Shown: positions 1-8,443 of the stretch, piece after piece
How the letters are laid out: each line of letters begins with the position of its first letter
Numbering within the stretch: position 1 is the first letter of the stretch
NCBI GenBank assembly: GCA_028064945.1
Contig: JAPTWQ010000046.1
Span: forward strand, 1-64,000
Source: Nitrospiraceae bacterium
GTDB taxonomy: Bacteria; Nitrospirota_A; Leptospirillia; Leptospirillales; Leptospirillaceae
Length of the DNA: 64,000 bases
Direction: 5' to 3'
Program-made: the position numbers and the translations under genes
Notes under the pieces: model-generated
What the model was told of the DNA's origin: nothing
Database searches by the model: none
The model's input: the letters and a program-made list of their open reading frames with translations, nothing else

Positions 1-207
1 GATCCCTCCCGCTTTTTGGGAACCTGCTACCGGGCCGCCGGCTTCCGCGATCTTGGCGAAACCAAAGGGTACCGAAGAAACGCCGGACGATACGACTACC
101 ACGGAGAGGTCAAGCGCATCTTCGTCCAGCCCCTGAGAAAGGATGCGCTTCGTCTTCTCTCGTCCCCCGACCACCTTCCCAATTTTGAATTGCTGCATCC
201 TGATTGA
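1..207 (+). CDS. C-terminal fragment of a DruA/DUF4338-family protein (cut by window edge)
   Basis: Reading frame 1 is open from the first base and stops at 205-207, giving about 68 C-terminal residues. They include a GTCYRAAGF stretch, then LGETKGYRR, and a KRIFVQPLRKDA stretch. From memory this matches the C-terminal core of the DUF4338 family, to which the Druantia protein DruA belongs; stand-alone members are often found next to insertion sequences. The real start lies upstream of the window. The copper/silver locus follows directly. Function is not established: it could be a defence remnant, an IS passenger gene or an intact stand-alone gene. Confidence 0.6.
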   Translation, partial: DPSRFLGTCYRAAGFRDLGETKGYRRNAGRYDYHGEVKRIFVQPLRKDALRLLSSPDHLPNFELLHPD

Positions 208-239
208 CAAAGAACATGAAAGAGGACCAGAATCCCTAT

Positions 240-671
240 ATGAAATACCTTTGGCCGCTTAAAAAAAACATCCTCTGGGTTGTCCTTCTTCTCTCCATGG
301 TCTGGATTTTCTCCGGAATGGACAAGCCGTCCCGCACCCGTGCCATGATGCCTTCAATGGCTATGGGGCATGGCATCCACAGCGAGAAGTCGATGCCTTC
401 TTCCTGTCCCATGAAAGGGGCACTTCCCTGTTGTCACGGCAATGATCAGGTTGCCCTTTGTCAGGCTTCCCTTTGCGATCTGTGTGTTCTATCAGCGCCT
501 GGAGTGGAAAGCACCGCTTCCCTCTCGCACATACAGCCTCCGGCTCTTCCAATCGTTTTTGATTCCGCCGAAAACCAGGCACAAGGTCAATGGGAAACGC
601 AGTCCCTGCATCCTCCGTTTTTGCATAAATATTCCTTCTTTCCGCCCGTTAATTCTCCTCTTCTGATCTGA
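240..671 (+). CDS. Small exported or membrane-anchored Met/His/Cys-rich protein, start of the copper locus
   Basis: 143 aa from the ATG at 240; an in-frame ATG at 216 is the alternative, and AGAGGA at 221-226 lies upstream of the chosen start. Two lysines and a hydrophobic segment (about residues 9-25, KNILWVVLLLSMVWIFSG) look like a signal peptide or membrane anchor. The following 50 residues are rich in Met, His and Cys (MMPSMAMGHGIH, SCPMKGALPCCHG, CQASLCDLC), typical ligands of soft metals. No known family was recognised. It precedes cusCBA on the same strand, so a periplasmic copper or silver binding or sensing role is inferred. Similar small ORFs often precede CusC/CzcC-type genes. Confidence 0.7.
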   Translation: MKYLWPLKKNILWVVLLLSMVWIFSGMDKPSRTRAMMPSMAMGHGIHSEKSMPSSCPMKGALPCCHGNDQVALCQASLCDLCVLSAPGVESTASLSHIQPPALPIVFDSAENQAQGQWETQSLHPPFLHKYSFFPPVNSPLLI

Positions 672-731
672 GACTCACCCGGTTCGTCAAATTTCGGATT
701 TTCACACCGTTTTTGAACTCGGGGAGGACTT

Positions 732-2171
732 ATGTCATTTCTTCACATCACATCTTTTTCCATTTTTGATAAAAAGCCATCATCAGGATCCCCTTTCTCT
801 TCAGGGAAAAGACAATCCATCTGGAGATACTGGATTTCTCTGATTCTTGCTCAGATCCTCTTGCCCCCTTGTTTCATATTCGATCAAGCACATCCATTCG
901 GGCAGGATTCGATTGTATGGGCAGACGGAGCCAGTTTTACGGGAACGGCCTCCCTCCAGGAAATGGGCCTTCCCGTACTGACGATCGATCAGGCGGTTCA
1001 TCTGGCCCTTGAAAGGAATCCCGCTCTGGCCAGGGAACGGGCTCAGATAGCCCGGGAAAAAGCTCTCTCCATCCAGGCAGGAGAACTGCCAGATCCGAAG
1101 CTGATTCTGGGGGAACAGTATTTTCCTCTCAGCTTCAACATGGGACAAAGCCTTCTGGCCATGACAACGGTGGGGCTCAGACAGAGCTTTTCACCCTGGG
1201 GGAAGAGAGCTCTTGTCCAAAAAGGCTTTGTCAGGGAGCAGAGCGCATCCGGATGGAATATTGAAGACCGCAAGCTCCGGATTGTCAGGGATGTCCGACT
1301 AGCCTGGATTGAAATTTACCGAGACACGCGGACGGAGATCCTGCTCCGCTCGATCGGCCTTCTCTGGCAGGAAGCATTCCAGTCTGCCCTGACCCGCTAT
1401 CGTCAGGGAACGGGCTCCGAATCGGATCTCCTTTCCGCCCAGTTCCAGAAAGACACCCTTCTCGACACAAGGGAAACGCTGCGCATCAGGGAGGAAAAGG
1501 AACGTCATCTTCTGATGCGTCTCATGAGAACATCCCATTCGTTCAGAATATCAGATGATGAACCCAGATTGCCGGCGCCTCTTCCCGAATCCGTTCTGCT
1601 GAACCAGATCAATGTTCATCCCGCACTCAAATCCAGCGCAGAAAAGAATGCCGCACAGGCACTTCGGATCCAGGCCGCCGAAAAAGACAAAATTCCCGCA
1701 TTTTCTGTTGAAGGGGACTACAACTACTTCATGGGGCCAAGTCTCATCACAGCCACTCCCAATCTGTTCTCAGTCGTCCTGACAATGAATCTTCCCGTCC
1801 GTCCAGGTGAACGGCAGGACCAAAAAATTCAGGAAGAAGAGGCAGCTCTCACATCCTTTGAGGCCAACCATGAAGAACTGAAGCAGAAGCTTGCCGAAGA
1901 TATCAGGGATACAGAGGCATCCTACCGCCATCTCTCCCATCGAGCCGTTTTTTTTGATCACCGACTTCTGCCCGAAGCCCACAGGAATGCTGAAGCCGCC
2001 CTGAATGCCTATTCGACAGGAACGGTTCCAATGGAACGCGTTCTTGAAACAATGAAGAAAGTCGAGGAAACAGAACTTCAGGCGCTCGACCTCCGAATGG
2101 ACAGGATGAAAGAAATGGCTGAGCTTGACTATCTTAAAGGCCGACTTCAGGGAGGTTCCCATGAACAGTAG
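732..2171 (+). CDS. cusC: CusC/CzcC-type outer-membrane efflux channel (TolC superfamily)
   Basis: 479 aa, ATG at 732 behind GGGGAGG (721-727). After a long basic leader and a hydrophobic export segment come two outer-membrane efflux repeats: LTIDQAVHLALERNPALARERAQI begins the first, and the second half shows the VHPALKSSAEKN and NLPVRPGERQDQKIQEEEAAL helices usual for TolC-like channels. It should form the trimeric outer-membrane exit duct that docks with CusB and CusA. The N-terminus is unusually long (about 75 residues before the first repeat), so the signal peptide may start at an internal codon. It overlaps cusB by 11 bases, indicating a single operon. Confidence 0.9.
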   Translation: MSFLHITSFSIFDKKPSSGSPFSSGKRQSIWRYWISLILAQILLPPCFIFDQAHPFGQDSIVWADGASFTGTASLQEMGLPVLTIDQAVHLALERNPALARERAQIAREKALSIQAGELPDPKLILGEQYFPLSFNMGQSLLAMTTVGLRQSFSPWGKRALVQKGFVREQSASGWNIEDRKLRIVRDVRLAWIEIYRDTRTEILLRSIGLLWQEAFQSALTRYRQGTGSESDLLSAQFQKDTLLDTRETLRIREEKERHLLMRLMRTSHSFRISDDEPRLPAPLPESVLLNQINVHPALKSSAEKNAAQALRIQAAEKDKIPAFSVEGDYNYFMGPSLITATPNLFSVVLTMNLPVRPGERQDQKIQEEEAALTSFEANHEELKQKLAEDIRDTEASYRHLSHRAVFFDHRLLPEAHRNAEAALNAYSTGTVPMERVLETMKKVEETELQALDLRMDRMKEMAELDYLKGRLQGGSHEQ

Positions 2172-3420
2172 ATCTCTTGTTTTTTCCTTTTTTATCCTTT
2201 TAGCAGGAATAGGAATCGGTGCCGGTGCGGTCAACTGGGCAAACCATTCAAAAAAACTTTCAATGACAACGGCCAAAAAGATGGGGGGCACGCCAAAACG
2301 AACGATCCTTTACTGGAGAAATCCCATGAACCCGTCCATCCATTCAGATCACCCGATGAAGGACAACATGGGAATGGACTATCTTCCCGTCTTTTCGAGT
2401 CCTGCCAGCTCTACCGGAAAGTCGGTCCAGGTGAGTCCGGAAATCAGACAGACGCTTGGGATCCGGCTGGCGAAAGTCACCAGGCGTACCTTCTCCCACA
2501 CCATCCGGGCAGCCGCAACCGTTTCGCTCGACGGGCACCGCACCCGGGTCATAAACACGCGATTTTCAGGGTGGATCCGAACGTTAAAAGTTCGATCCGA
2601 GGGAGATATCGTCCGGAAGGGGCAAACCATCGCAGAGATTTATTCGCCCGAACTTGCCAATTCAGAAGATGAGGCCCGAATCGCCCAACAGGCTCTCCAG
2701 TCTGACCCCGGATCACCCGACAACCAGAATATCTGGAAAGCGTCAAGGGAACGGCTCAACCTTCTGGGGATCCCGGAGATTGAAATCAAGAGGCTTGAGA
2801 AAACAGGAAAGCCCCGATCGGTCATCCCGGTCATCTCTCCCTATTCAGGCATCGTAACGTCAATCTCGGCCCGGATCGGGGGAGAAATCTCGCCGAAAAC
2901 CCCCTTGATGACCCTTGCTGACACCAAGAAGCTCTGGGTCAATGTGTTCCTCTACAGCCCAGAGCTTGCCTGGGTGAAAAATGGAGATGCGGTTGCCCTT
3001 CATCTTCCATCCCCGTCCACCAGAAAATACCGGGGAAGTCTGCAATTTGTGAGCCCCGAAGTTGAAAAGACCAGCCGGACGATCAGGGCCAGGGTCACCG
3101 TCCAGAACCCTGACGGATTTTTAAAAGCCGGAATGTACCTTGAAGCCACAATACATCCCGATCCGCATCCCGATGTATTGGTCATTCCGCGGGAGGCACT
3201 GATCAGGACAGGATCGAGAACGGTCGTGATCACAGAAACCGGCAAGGGGCTTTTCCGGCCAGCCATGGTCAAAACCGGAGCACGCTCCCGCCACTGGGTC
3301 GAAGTGCTCTCAGGGCTTTCCGAAGGGGAACGAGTCGTTGTCAGCGGAGAGTTCCTGCTCGATGCTGAGTCCCGGTTTCAAAATGTTTCCGACCGGATGG
3401 TCGAAGGAGACCGGCCATGA
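2161..3420 (+). CDS. cusB: CusB-type periplasmic membrane-fusion protein
   Basis: 419 aa. The ATG at 2161 is chosen over one at 2125 because GGAGG (about 2151-2155) sits just upstream; the gene thus overlaps the cusC stop. An N-terminal membrane segment (residues about 5-22) is followed by a heavy-metal-binding segment, YWRNPMNPSIHSDHPMKDNM, like the Met-containing N-terminus of E. coli CusB that takes Cu(I)/Ag(I). A barrel-sandwich/lipoyl half (EGDIVRKGQTIAEIYSPEL), an alpha hairpin, and a beta-barrel with membrane-proximal domain (LKAGMYLEATIHP, GLSEGERVVVSGEFLLDAES) complete a standard adaptor. The ATGA junction with cusA implies translational coupling. Confidence 0.92.
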   Translation: MNSRSLVFSFFILLAGIGIGAGAVNWANHSKKLSMTTAKKMGGTPKRTILYWRNPMNPSIHSDHPMKDNMGMDYLPVFSSPASSTGKSVQVSPEIRQTLGIRLAKVTRRTFSHTIRAAATVSLDGHRTRVINTRFSGWIRTLKVRSEGDIVRKGQTIAEIYSPELANSEDEARIAQQALQSDPGSPDNQNIWKASRERLNLLGIPEIEIKRLEKTGKPRSVIPVISPYSGIVTSISARIGGEISPKTPLMTLADTKKLWVNVFLYSPELAWVKNGDAVALHLPSPSTRKYRGSLQFVSPEVEKTSRTIRARVTVQNPDGFLKAGMYLEATIHPDPHPDVLVIPREALIRTGSRTVVITETGKGLFRPAMVKTGARSRHWVEVLSGLSEGERVVVSGEFLLDAESRFQNVSDRMVEGDRP

Positions 3421-6400
3421 TTCCAAAGATCATCGCCTGGTCCATTCAGAAACGGTTCTGGGTTCTGGGGCTGGCCGTTGCCATTATCGGATGGGGAGGG
3501 GTCTCCCTCTATCGAAGTCCCCTGGATGCCATCCCGGATCTCTCCGACACGCAAGTCATCGTCAAGGCCGCTTTTGCCGGACAACCTCCGTCCGTTGTGG
3601 AAAATCAGGTAACCTATCCACTGACGACCGCCTTTCTGACCATTCCTGGAGTCCGGCATGTGCGCGGTTATTCCGACTTCGGGAACTCCCTCATTTACAT
3701 TCTGTTCAAGGAAGGGACCGATCAATACTGGGCCAGATCCCGAGTTCTCGAGTACCTCAATCAGGTCGAAGGCCGCCTTCCATCCGGAGTCACCGCCTCT
3801 CTGGGGCCCGATGCTACCGGCTTGGGATGGGTCTATGAATACGCGCTTGTCGACCGCACGCACACGCTCGATCTCTCACAACTCAGGACCCTTCAGGACT
3901 GGTTTCTGAAGTTTGAACTGCAAAGCATCCATGGCGTGGCGCAGGTGGCGACGGTCGGCGGAATGGTGAACGAGTTCCAGGTGGTCGTCGATCCACGAAG
4001 GCTTCTGGCCGATCATATTCCTCTGTCACGGGTTGAGGATGCCATCCGGAAATCGAACGGAGAAGTGGGCGGATCGGTCGTGGATATGAACGAAGCCCAG
4101 TACATGGTCCGGACGCGAGGATATCTCCACTCGATTTCCGATATCAGGAAGATTCCTCTTGTATCAGGTGCCGGGGGAAATCCTGTCCGTCTCGGCGATG
4201 TCGCGTCCGTTCATCTCGGCCCCCAGCTCAGGCAAGGCGTGGCTGAGCTCGACGGCGAAGGAGAGGTTGCCGGAGGGATTGTCATCGCCAGAAGCGGAAC
4301 AAACGCCCTCAAGATCATCGAAGCGGTCAAGAAAAAACTCCGGGAGCTCAAGCCTATGCTACCGCCCGGGGTGGAGATCGTAACAACTTATGACCGTTCC
4401 CGACTGATCCTGAAAAGCATCAGAACCCTTCTGGAAAAACTCCTGGAAGAATCCATCGCGGTCTCGTTGGTCTGTCTTGTCTTCCTTTCCAGCCTCCGCT
4501 CTTCGCTCGTGGCAATACTCTCTCTTCCTGTCGGAATTTTTGCAGCGTTTGTCCTGATGGCACGCCAGGGGCTCACTGCCAATATCATGTCTCTTGGAGG
4601 AATCGCGGTCTCCATCGGGGTTATGGTCGATGCGGCGATCGTGATGATCGAGAACATGCACAAACACCAGGAACGTTCCGACGGGTCGGAGACTTCCTGG
4701 GAGATTGCCCTTAGCTCCGCCGGGGAGGTTGGTCCCTCTCTCTTCTTTTCGCTTCTGGTGATTACGGTATCATTTCTTCCCATCTTCGCGCTTCAGGAGC
4801 AAGAAGGAAGGCTCTTTAAACCATTGGCCTTTACCAAGACCTATTCGATCGCCATCTCCGCCGGCCTTTCGATCACACTGGTTCCAGTTCTCATGGGATT
4901 TCTCATTCGGGGTAAGATGAAGCCGGAGGAAGACAACATCCTGAACCGGTTCCTTGTCCTTCTTTACAGACCCGTGATCGGATGGGTGCTTCGGCACCGG
5001 AGACTCACTCTCATGTTTTCCGGAATATGCCTTGCCACAGCGGTGATCCCTCTTTCTCATCTGGGAACGGAATTCATGCCCCCTCTCTATGAAGGGGACC
5101 TTTTGTACATGCCCACCATGACTCCCGGAGTCTCAGTGGGAGAATCGGCACATCTTCTCCAGATCACCGACCGGCTCGTCAAAACCGTTCCCGAGGTTGA
5201 ACGCGTGTTCGGACAGGCAGGACGCGCCGAGACGGCAACAGATTCGGCACATCTCACGATGTTCGATACGGTGGTGATGCTCAAACCCCGAGATCAGTGG
5301 CCCCACGGAATGACCCTTTCCAAACTGAAGGAGAGGTTGAATGAGGCCGTCTTGCTGCCGGGAATTTCAAATATCTGGACCATGCCGATCATCAACCGGG
5401 TCAATATGCTCTCAACCGGAATCAAGTCGCCACTGGGTCTTAAGGTAACAGGTGCATCACTCGACACGATCAACCGAATTGACAGTCAGATCCAGGAGGT
5501 CCTGAAAAAACTCCCTGAAACCTCCTCTGTCTATGCTGACCGCCTCACGGGAGGCCGGTACATTGTCGTGAACATCCACCGCGAAAAAGCCGCCCGTTAT
5601 GGTCTCAACATCGAAGATGTCAACCGACTGGTGGAAACCGCCATCGGCGGAGAACGCCTGACAACCGTCATTCATGGTCGGCAACGATTCCCGGTCAACC
5701 TCCGTTACCCCAGCGAGGATCGGGGATCCCTGGACGCCATTGGCTCTTCACTTCTTTCCACACCGGACGGAGAGGAAGTTCCGCTCTCCCGCCTGGCGTC
5801 TCTCAGCATTGAAGACGGTCCGACGATGATCAAGACGGAAAATGCCCGACTCACTGGGTGGATTTACATCGAACCCAAGGGAGGAGATATGGCCGGCTAT
5901 GTCGCCCTGGCCCGAAAGGCCATCGCCCGTTCCGTTATTCTTCCGACCGGAACGACCCTCTCCTGGTCAGGACAGTACACCTCCATCAAAAGGGCAAAAA
6001 AACGGCTGGAACTGGTCCTGCCACTCGCTCTTTTACTCATTGTCGCCCTTCTGTTTATCCACTTCAGGAGTGCTTCCAAGACAGGGATGGTCCTCCTGTC
6101 ACTTCCGTTTGCGGTGCTCGGAAGCCTTTGGTTTCTTTACGGACTTCACTACCGACTCTCCGTGGCCGTCGTCACGGGAATGATCGCTTTAGCCGGAGTA
6201 GCCGCCGAGTTTGGAATCGTGATGATCCTTTATCTCGATCGCTCGGTTGATCGACGCATGGCAGATGGAAGGCTAAGAACAGCGGAGGATCTCGATGAAG
6301 CGATTCTCGAAGGAACGCTGTACCGGCTGCGTCCCATCGCCATGACGGGAACGGTCATCCTGGCGGGACTTCTTCCGATCATGTGGAGCCATGAGACAGG

Positions 6401-6599
6401 ATCGGATGTCATGAAACGGATCGCTGCGCCGATGGTTGGCGGTATGGTGACTGCCATGATCCTGAGCCTTTTGGTCATACCCGTACTGTTTTGCTTCTGG
6501 AAAGAGGCCGATCTCCGCCGGAGCTTTTTTAACGGTGGATCGGGGCTCGATCCCTCACAGACGAAGGAGATATCTCCTTCGTCACCATTCAAACCTTAA
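3417..6599 (+). CDS. cusA: CusA-type Cu(I)/Ag(I) efflux pump, HME-RND family
   Basis: 1060 aa, the usual length. It is the proton-driven inner-membrane pump of the CusCBA complex. The three methionines that bind Cu(I)/Ag(I) in E. coli CusA (573, 623, 672) have counterparts here at M565 (LLYMPTM), M615 (HLTMFDT) and M664 (VNMLSTGIKSP) with identical 50/49 spacing, which argues for Cu/Ag rather than Zn/Co/Ni. The TM4 relay region GVMVDAAIVMIEN carries the expected Asp, and the hallmark GTEFMPPLYEGDLLYMP is present. The ATG overlaps the cusB stop by 4 bases. Confidence in family is very high; metal choice is inferred from the Met triad and the CusF neighbour. Confidence 0.95.
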   Translation: MIPKIIAWSIQKRFWVLGLAVAIIGWGGVSLYRSPLDAIPDLSDTQVIVKAAFAGQPPSVVENQVTYPLTTAFLTIPGVRHVRGYSDFGNSLIYILFKEGTDQYWARSRVLEYLNQVEGRLPSGVTASLGPDATGLGWVYEYALVDRTHTLDLSQLRTLQDWFLKFELQSIHGVAQVATVGGMVNEFQVVVDPRRLLADHIPLSRVEDAIRKSNGEVGGSVVDMNEAQYMVRTRGYLHSISDIRKIPLVSGAGGNPVRLGDVASVHLGPQLRQGVAELDGEGEVAGGIVIARSGTNALKIIEAVKKKLRELKPMLPPGVEIVTTYDRSRLILKSIRTLLEKLLEESIAVSLVCLVFLSSLRSSLVAILSLPVGIFAAFVLMARQGLTANIMSLGGIAVSIGVMVDAAIVMIENMHKHQERSDGSETSWEIALSSAGEVGPSLFFSLLVITVSFLPIFALQEQEGRLFKPLAFTKTYSIAISAGLSITLVPVLMGFLIRGKMKPEEDNILNRFLVLLYRPVIGWVLRHRRLTLMFSGICLATAVIPLSHLGTEFMPPLYEGDLLYMPTMTPGVSVGESAHLLQITDRLVKTVPEVERVFGQAGRAETATDSAHLTMFDTVVMLKPRDQWPHGMTLSKLKERLNEAVLLPGISNIWTMPIINRVNMLSTGIKSPLGLKVTGASLDTINRIDSQIQEVLKKLPETSSVYADRLTGGRYIVVNIHREKAARYGLNIEDVNRLVETAIGGERLTTVIHGRQRFPVNLRYPSEDRGSLDAIGSSLLSTPDGEEVPLSRLASLSIEDGPTMIKTENARLTGWIYIEPKGGDMAGYVALARKAIARSVILPTGTTLSWSGQYTSIKRAKKRLELVLPLALLLIVALLFIHFRSASKTGMVLLSLPFAVLGSLWFLYGLHYRLSVAVVTGMIALAGVAAEFGIVMILYLDRSVDRRMADGRLRTAEDLDEAILEGTLYRLRPIAMTGTVILAGLLPIMWSHETGSDVMKRIAAPMVGGMVTAMILSLLVIPVLFCFWKEADLRRSFFNGGSGLDPSQTKEISPSSPFKP

Positions 6600-6616
6600 T
6601 GGAAAGGAAACCCAAG

Positions 6617-7009
6617 ATGAAGTCTTTTAAAAACCGATTGAGAACAATGGCAGGTGGTCTGATCATTCTGACAGGAATACTTCTTTCCACCACCGTCGCC
6701 ATGGCTGACGACATGGGGGGAGGGATGGGAGATATGAACGGAATGCACAACATGTCCTCCGGGGCAGATAGCGCGCAGGCATCCGTCGGACATGGAAAAG
6801 GGATCATAAAGTCGCTGGATCCGAAAGCCGGGACGGTTACGATCACCCACGGCCCGATCAAGGAGTTCGGCTGGAGCGGAATGACCATGGCCTTCAGTGT
6901 AAAGCAAAGGTCTTTACTCTCCTCCCTGAAAAAGGGTGAGCATGTCCGCTTTGATGTCATTCAGGACAATGGCGCTGCTGTCATTACAAAAATCTCAAAG
7001 CTGCCGTGA
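6617..7009 (+). CDS. cusF: CusF-type periplasmic Cu(I)/Ag(I) chaperone
   Basis: 130 aa. An ATG at 6599 overlaps the cusA stop, but the ATG at 6617 has AAAGGA 8 bases upstream and begins a normal signal peptide (MKSFKNRLRTMAG...TTVAMAD), so it is preferred. The mature part begins with a Met-rich tail (DDMGGGMGDMNGMHNMSSG) and ends with the CusF barrel. The HGPIKEFGWSGMTMAFSV stretch carries the His, Trp and two Met residues that in E. coli CusF bind Cu(I)/Ag(I), including the cation-pi Trp. It should pass metal to CusB. It sits 17 bases after cusA and is probably in the same operon. Confidence 0.92.
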   Translation: MKSFKNRLRTMAGGLIILTGILLSTTVAMADDMGGGMGDMNGMHNMSSGADSAQASVGHGKGIIKSLDPKAGTVTITHGPIKEFGWSGMTMAFSVKQRSLLSSLKKGEHVRFDVIQDNGAAVITKISKLP

Positions 7010-7092
7010 TTTGAAAAAGGATGTCTGCACTGACACTTGTGACGATTCCGATGGAAAAGACTGAGCTCAGGGCAGAAAACCTGACGGAAATT

Positions 7093-7109
7093 CTCCATGG
7101 CTCATGGAG
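7093..7109. repeat. Perfect 7-bp inverted repeat between cusF and the next gene
   Basis: CTCCATG, 3-base loop GCT, CATGGAG. It lies 84 bases after the cusF stop and 84 before the next start. It may be an mRNA hairpin trimming or attenuating the operon transcript, or a regulator-binding dyad; no T-run follows, so a Rho-independent terminator is unlikely. Confidence 0.5.
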
Positions 7110-7192
7110 CATGGGAAATTGAACGGGGTCCATCGACCGGATTTTCCCGATCGGAGACCCCAATAACAAGGACTAATAATCGGAGGTGCATC

Positions 7193-7582
7193 ATGTTGAA
7201 AAAAGGGATTTTCATTTCATCGGCGATCTTTTTCCTGGGCTTTCCCGTAGGGGCCTGGGCAGTCAATCCTGCGGATGTCTTCCTGAACCAGAAGATGGAT
7301 AAATCCGAGGCGAAATTGAGGCTGGCTGAAAAGGCGAGCGGGATGGAGCGACAGAACGCTCTTGCGGCACAAATAAAAATGATCAAGATCAACAATAAAA
7401 TCATGCGGAAAGAAATGAACGAGCTGATGAAAGAAAGCATGAAAATGGGACGGATGACGACGATCGCGGATATCGTCAGATCTGATCGCAGGATGGACCA
7501 GTACAACCTTGTCATGAACAAAATGATGGACCAGATGATCAGGGATGAATCGCTTCTATTGGAGATCATTCAAAAAAAGTGA
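7193..7582 (+). CDS. Exported Met-rich helical protein of the copper locus
   Basis: 129 aa from the ATG at 7193, chosen for the very good CGGAGGTG at 7181-7188. A signal peptide (MLKKGIFISSAIFFLGFPVGAWA) is followed by a wholly helical, charged mature domain in which methionines recur: KIMRKEMNELMKESMKMGRM and MNKMMDQMIRDE. No family was recognised. The helical Met pattern and place between cusF and the Met-rich HiPIP suggest a periplasmic Cu(I)/Ag(I) sponge, but this is inference. It has its own strong ribosome site and a 183-base leader, so it may be transcribed separately from cusCBAF. Confidence 0.75.
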   Translation: MLKKGIFISSAIFFLGFPVGAWAVNPADVFLNQKMDKSEAKLRLAEKASGMERQNALAAQIKMIKINNKIMRKEMNELMKESMKMGRMTTIADIVRSDRRMDQYNLVMNKMMDQMIRDESLLLEIIQKK

Positions 7583-7599
7583 ACAAGTCGGGCTTGTTC
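7581..7599. repeat. Inverted repeat at the end of the Met-rich helical protein gene
   Basis: GAACAAG, loop TCGGG, CTTGTTC: a perfect 7-bp stem that begins in the stop codon of the upstream gene. A T-run (ATTTTTTGG) starts only about 12 bases later, so it is a possible but non-canonical terminator. Confidence 0.45.
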
Positions 7600-7669
7600 G
7601 CTCTCCCATAGATTTTTTGGTGGAGCCTCCTCTGTACATGGGAAATCCAGGCTCTCCTGTGACAGGGAA

Positions 7670-7698
7670 CTCTCCCGGAACATCCGATTCCGGGAGAG
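7670..7698. repeat. Strong 11-bp inverted repeat before the HiPIP gene
   Basis: CTCTCCCGGAA, 7-base loop, TTCCGGGAGAG; perfect 11-bp GC-rich stem ending 60 bases before the HiPIP start. A smaller dyad (CCTGTGACAGG) lies immediately upstream. No T-run follows. It may be an mRNA processing or stabilising hairpin, or an operator. Confidence 0.6.
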
Positions 7699-7758
7699 GG
7701 GCTTCCATTAAAAAGAGCGGACGATTCGGAGTAGCCGCTGATGGAATGGGAGGAACGC

Positions 7759-8160
7759 ATGGATGAAAAATCGTTGACAAGTCTTGAAAGTGGTGTTTCT
7801 CGAAGAGATTTTTTGCGATACATACCGGTTTTTGCATTATTATTGGGATCCGGATGGATCTTGCTTGAAAGAAATCCTGCTTTTGCAGAAACAAAAAAAA
7901 TCAGCAAAAAGATCGCCCGCTATCAGTCTCATCCTGACAAAGGAAAAATGTGTATGAATTGCACACATTTTCTTCCTGCCAATCCGCAAATGAAACAGAT
8001 GATGGGAAACATGCCCGGGATGGGCGGGATGATGCAGGGAATGCCAATGGAAAGAATGAATGGCAAAATGATGGAAAAAATGGGACTCTGCGAAGTCGTT
8101 GAAGGCCCAGTGAGTCCGATGGGATATTGCCAATTTTATTCCCCGATTCACCAGTCCTAA
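7759..8160 (+). CDS. TAT-exported HiPIP-type iron-sulfur protein with a Met-rich insertion
   Basis: 133 aa from the ATG at 7759 (GGGAGG at 7747-7752); an in-frame ATG at 7741 is less likely. The N-terminus has a twin-arginine motif, SRRDFLRY (R15-R16), then a hydrophobic stretch ending in AFAE. Cysteines at 65, 68, 111 and 124 fit the high-potential iron-sulfur protein pattern CxxC...C...GYC, with the final QFYSP typical of the family, which shuttles single electrons in the periplasm. Between the second and third Cys lies an insertion of about 31 residues (78-108) containing 13 Met in an MxM/MM pattern with Gly and Pro. That is unusual for HiPIP and recalls CopA/CusF-like copper ligands. Position at the end of the copper locus supports a metal-linked role. 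The [4Fe-4S] assignment itself is from the motif only. Confidence 0.72.
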   Translation: MDEKSLTSLESGVSRRDFLRYIPVFALLLGSGWILLERNPAFAETKKISKKIARYQSHPDKGKMCMNCTHFLPANPQMKQMMGNMPGMGGMMQGMPMERMNGKMMEKMGLCEVVEGPVSPMGYCQFYSPIHQS

Positions 8161-8242
8161 GGTTCAGGTGTTCTGAAAAAACGGGCACTGAAGAGCTTCT
8201 TGCAAAAATAAAGGCTCTTCCCCCTTTGATGTTGCGAGAGGC

Positions 8243-8262
8243 AGAAAATGGCGTCATTTTCT
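8243..8262. terminator. Possible terminator hairpin after the HiPIP gene
   Basis: AGAAAATG, loop GCGT, CATTTTCT: perfect 8-bp stem about 80 bases after the HiPIP stop and before the Uma2 gene. The 3' arm is T-rich but no further U-tract follows, so efficiency is uncertain. Confidence 0.35.
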
Positions 8263-8443
8263 TCGTTGACACCCCTTGTTCTGTTCCATCCTTAATATCG
8301 CGCTGAAATTGGCTCTGACTGTCAATCAGGGAGGAATCAAGCGCATAGGAAAATATCATCCATGAGCACCGTTTTTTGAGGTTGGAATGAACCCAAAAAC
8401 GGAGCATAATGGTAGGATATGCACGTTCTGGAAGGAGGTTTTG

